From contig JAFOLE010000166.1 of assembly GCA_017419465.1 (NCBI GenBank), positions 1-8,584 on the forward strand: 8,584 nt of DNA, in the 5' to 3' direction. A model generated the notes under the pieces. It worked only from the letters and a program-made list of their open reading frames with translations, did not search any database and was not told where the DNA came from. This stretch comes from Solobacterium sp. Lineage in GTDB: Bacteria > Bacillota_I > Bacilli_A > Erysipelotrichales > Erysipelotrichaceae. The translations under genes were made by a program, and so were the position numbers. Shown piece after piece: positions 6,042 to 8,584 of the stretch; position 1 is the first letter of the stretch; every line of letters starts with the position of its first letter.

Positions 6042-8435
6042 ATGGCTGGAATACTTGATAAGCTTTTGAACGTCGACGGCCGGCGTCTGAAAGAAGTAGA
6101 AAAGAAAATCAAACCGGTGCTTGCACTGGAAGAGAAATACGCGCAGATGAGCGATGAGGAACTGCAGGCGGAAACACCGCGCTTCCGTCAGCTCCTTGCG
6201 GAAGGAAAGACACTGGATGATATTCTTCCGGAAGCGTTTGCGACTGCGCGTGAGGCATGCCGCAGAGTAATCGGAGAATTCCCGTATCCCGTTCAGCTCA
6301 TGGGTGCGGCGGTCATGCAGGGCGGCGACATCGCCGAAATGAAGACCGGTGAAGGTAAGACCCTTACCTCAGTCATGGCCGTATATCTCAATGCGCTGGA
6401 AGGCAAGGGCGTGCATGTCGTTACCGTCAACGAATACCTGTCCCAGCGTGACTCGGAATGGATGGGTCAGATCCACCGGTTCCTCGGACTGACAGTCGGT
6501 CTCAATCTGCGTCAGATGACACCGGCGCAGAAGCGTGCCGCATACAACTGCGACATCACCTATACGACCAACTCGGAGCTTGGCTTTGACTACCTCCGTG
6601 ACAACATGGTCAAGAATGCGAAAGACCGCGTACAGCGCGGACTCAACTTTGCGCTCGTCGATGAAGTCGACTCGATCCTGATCGATGAATCGCGTACACC
6701 GCTGATTATTTCCGGCGGTATGCGTCAGACCGCAAACCTGTACCTGCAGGCAGACCGCTTTGCCAAGAGCCTGAAGGAACAGATCACGGAAGGCGATGAA
6801 ATCGTCAAGCCGGGTGAATACGAAGTGGACGTGAAGTCCCGTACCGTACAGCTGACCGAAGCTGGCGTTGCCAAGGCGGAGAAGGTGTTCCGTGTTGACA
6901 ACCTGTACAACCTGGAACACACCCAGCTTCTGCACCGCATCGGCCAGGCGCTGAAGGCAAACTACATCATGATGAAGGATGTTGAGTATGTCGTTGATAC
7001 GGAAAACGATGAGATCAACATCGTCGATCCGAACACCGGACGTCTCATGAAGGGACGTGAATGGTCCGACGGTCTCCATCAGGCGGTATGCGCCAAGGAA
7101 GGCATCTCGATCCGTCAGGAAACAACGATCCTTGCGACGATCACCTATCAGAACTTCTTCCGTCTTTACAACAAGCTCGCCGGTATGACCGGTACCGCAA
7201 AGACCGAGGAAGAAGAATTCACGGAAATATACAACATGCTGGTATATGAGATTCCGACCAACCGTCCGGTCGCAAGAATCGACCAGCCGGATGCAATCTT
7301 CGGAACGAAGGATGCCAAATTCCGTGCCCTTGTGGAAGAGGTCAAGGCACGCAACGAAAAAGGACAGCCGGTGCTGGTCGGTACGATTGCAGTTGAAACC
7401 TCCGAACTCATCCACAACATGCTGAAGAAGGAAAAGATTCATCACGAAGTGCTCAACGCGAAGAACCATGCAAGAGAAGCGGAAATCATCGCCAAGGCAG
7501 GTCAGAAAGGCGCTGTCACCATTGCGACCAACATGGCCGGCCGAGGAACCGATATCAAGCTCGGGGAAGGCGTGAGGGAACTTGGCGGTCTCTGCGTACT
7601 GGGCAGTGAGCGTCATGAATCCAGACGTATCGATAACCAGCTGCGCGGACGTTCCGGACGTCAGGGAGACCCGGGTGAATCCAGATTCTATGTATCCGTG
7701 CAGGATGATCTGATGGTCCGCTTCGGCAGTGAACGTCTTGAGGGCATCTTCAAATCCCTCGGTGACACCGCTGTGGAATCCAAGACCGTAACCAAGTCGA
7801 TCAACTCGGCGCAGAAGCGTGTCGAAGGCGTCAACTTCGATGCCCGTAAGACACTCCTGCAGTATGACGACGTGCTCCGCCAGCAGCGTGAGGTCATGTA
7901 CGATCAGAGAAACTACATTCTCGATCACGAAGACGTACACACCGTCATCCGTCAGATGTTCGAGCGTGTCATCTCCGATACCGTCGGTGCCAACATCGAT
8001 CCGGAATCCCGTTCGATGGAACTGAATGTGCCGGGACTGATGGAATCGCTGAAGAAGATCGGCTTCGGAGAACTGATCTCGGAAACTGACATTGCGGGCA
8101 AGCCGGCCGAGGATGTGACTGCGCTCATCAACGAGAAAGCATGGAATGCCTACGATCAGAAGATCGATCCGGTCCGCACCCAGATGCGCAGCTTTGAGCG
8201 CAACATGTCGCTTGAGGTCATTGACCGCGCATGGGTCGATCACATCGACATGATGTCGAAACTGCGTGACGGTATTGGTCTGCGAAGCTATGCGCAGGAC
8301 AACCCGCTTCAGGCATATGTGACCGAAGGATTCGCAATGTTTGAAAACATGATGCACAATATCGCCCAGGACATCGTTGCCTACTGCATGAAAGTCCGGG
8401 TCGTTGTGAATAACGAACAGCCGAAACAGGCGTAA
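6042..8435 (+). CDS. secA: Protein translocase ATPase SecA
   Basis: SecA is the ATP-driven motor that pushes unfolded preproteins through the SecYEG channel. The 797-aa protein shows the family in order. It has the N-terminal helix and Q-motif region (YPVQLMGA, 82-89), Walker A with K106 (KTGEGKT, 101-107), motif II DEVD (207-210), AGMTGTAKTE (380-389), ATNMAGRGTDIKL (495-507) and QLRGRSGRQGDPG (533-545). The helical scaffold and wing follow, and near the C-terminus the string WVDHIDMMSKLRDGIGLRSYAQ. It ends soon after, without the flexible linker and the CxC...CH zinc tail that bind SecB or lipids in many SecA proteins. It is therefore about 40 aa shorter than Bacillus subtilis SecA. Location next to prfB marks it as the housekeeping SecA rather than an accessory SecA2. 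The ATG at 6042 follows AGGAGG (6028-6033) at eight nt. A TTG at 6009 would lie ahead of that site, at about the predicted transcription start. Confidence 0.97.
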   Translation: MAGILDKLLNVDGRRLKEVEKKIKPVLALEEKYAQMSDEELQAETPRFRQLLAEGKTLDDILPEAFATAREACRRVIGEFPYPVQLMGAAVMQGGDIAEMKTGEGKTLTSVMAVYLNALEGKGVHVVTVNEYLSQRDSEWMGQIHRFLGLTVGLNLRQMTPAQKRAAYNCDITYTTNSELGFDYLRDNMVKNAKDRVQRGLNFALVDEVDSILIDESRTPLIISGGMRQTANLYLQADRFAKSLKEQITEGDEIVKPGEYEVDVKSRTVQLTEAGVAKAEKVFRVDNLYNLEHTQLLHRIGQALKANYIMMKDVEYVVDTENDEINIVDPNTGRLMKGREWSDGLHQAVCAKEGISIRQETTILATITYQNFFRLYNKLAGMTGTAKTEEEEFTEIYNMLVYEIPTNRPVARIDQPDAIFGTKDAKFRALVEEVKARNEKGQPVLVGTIAVETSELIHNMLKKEKIHHEVLNAKNHAREAEIIAKAGQKGAVTIATNMAGRGTDIKLGEGVRELGGLCVLGSERHESRRIDNQLRGRSGRQGDPGESRFYVSVQDDLMVRFGSERLEGIFKSLGDTAVESKTVTKSINSAQKRVEGVNFDARKTLLQYDDVLRQQREVMYDQRNYILDHEDVHTVIRQMFERVISDTVGANIDPESRSMELNVPGLMESLKKIGFGELISETDIAGKPAEDVTALINEKAWNAYDQKIDPVRTQMRSFERNMSLEVIDRAWVDHIDMMSKLRDGIGLRSYAQDNPLQAYVTEGFAMFENMMHNIAQDIVAYCMKVRVVVNNEQPKQA

Positions 8436-8445
8436 GGAGTATTTG

Positions 8446-8584
8446 ATGGAACTTTATGAAATGAAACAGGGCATTGCCCGCTGCCAGGCCAAATTGGAGC
8501 AGCTTGGCTCCTCTCTTTGACCTGGCCGGGAAAAAGAAGACAATTGCCGAAAATGAACAGGCGATGAGTGCGGCCGACTTCTGG
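8446..8584 (+). CDS. prfB: Peptide chain release factor 2, N-terminal part, with programmed +1 frameshift
   Basis: Release factor 2 recognises UAA and UGA stops on the ribosome and triggers peptide release. Only the first 46 residues are in the window. Translation from ATG 8446 gives 24 codons ending ...LGSSL, then an in-frame TGA (8518-8520). Slipping forward by one base at CTT TGA C gives GAC at 8519-8521 and continues DLAGKKKTIAENEQAMSAADFW to the window end, which is the well-known conserved start of RF2. The TGA is thus the autoregulatory frameshift of this gene and not a mutation: scarce RF2 lets the ribosome slip and make more. The start has AAGGAG (8434-8439) six nt upstream, overlapping the secA stop, so prfB is co-transcribed and probably coupled with secA. 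The usual AGGGGG element just before the slip site is not seen. The gene continues past the window. Confidence 0.95.
8515..8521 (+). promoter_or_regulatory. RF2 programmed +1 frameshift site (CTT TGA C)
   Basis: CTT (8515-8517), TGA (8518-8520) and the following C (8521) form the conserved slip heptamer of bacterial prfB genes. Reading resumes one base on, at GAC (Asp). The spacing from the ATG, with the stop at codon 25, is the same as in known frameshifted prfB genes to within about one codon. Confidence 0.93.

Noticed and set aside
6369..8357. Long open frame (662 codons) on the - strand, antisense to secA
   Set aside because: It is a by-product of the third-position base bias in secA. 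The protein shows no recognisable domain, and secA motifs occupy the whole + strand.
8446..8520. Short 24-codon gene or prfB pseudogene ended by TGA
   Set aside because: The stop sits in the classical CTT TGA C slip site, and the +1 frame continues with the conserved RF2 sequence, so this is programmed frameshifting.
1..8584. Search for CRISPR arrays, insertion sequences, phage genes, tRNA or rRNA genes, toxin-antitoxin or defence modules
   Set aside because: No direct repeats with regular spacers, transposase-like proteins, structural RNA genes or defence domains were seen. The content is core housekeeping genes.

Overview
The window is a stretch of ordinary bacterial chromosome, densely coded on the + strand and moderately GC-rich. 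It most likely comes from a member of the Bacillota (Firmicutes). Three things support this: the order comFA-comFC-secA-prfB, strong AGGAGG-type ribosome binding sites, and short hairpin-plus-T-tract terminators. An Erysipelotrichia-like lineage is possible, but that is a guess from gene order and composition, not something I can prove from sequence alone.

Layout, left to right. (1) Positions 1-122 hold the end of an unseen upstream unit, closed by a terminator hairpin. (2) ispD (148-789) encodes the cytidylyltransferase of the MEP isoprenoid pathway. It follows an extended -10 box placed so close that the mRNA may be leaderless, and it ends inside its own terminator stem. (3) A Na+/phosphate cotransporter with a C-terminal PhoU-like domain (905-2569) is followed by a terminator. 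(4) A MATE-family multidrug/Na+ antiporter (2710-4119) follows. (5) The competence pair comFA (4187-5329) and comFC (5317-5985) overlap by 13 nt and are translationally coupled. The comFA ribosome binding site lies in the 3' arm of a GC-rich hairpin that can also act as the MATE terminator. (6) secA (6042-8435) has its own strong sigma-A-type promoter overlapping the end of comFC. It is followed after 10 nt by prfB (8446 to the window end), which carries the classical CTT TGA C programmed +1 frameshift site.

Functionally these are independent housekeeping or transport units: isoprenoid precursor synthesis, phosphate transport, drug efflux, DNA uptake, protein secretion and translation termination. 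They are mostly separated by terminators rather than forming one pathway. I found no mobile element, CRISPR array, tRNA, rRNA or phage gene, and no convincing new multi-gene system. The points most worth a second look are regulatory. They are the prfB frameshift site without the usual AGGGGG stimulator, the hairpin that buries the comFA ribosome binding site, the possibly leaderless ispD whose stop codon sits in its terminator, a promoter-terminator arrangement ahead of the MATE gene, and a perfect palindrome on the secA -10 box.
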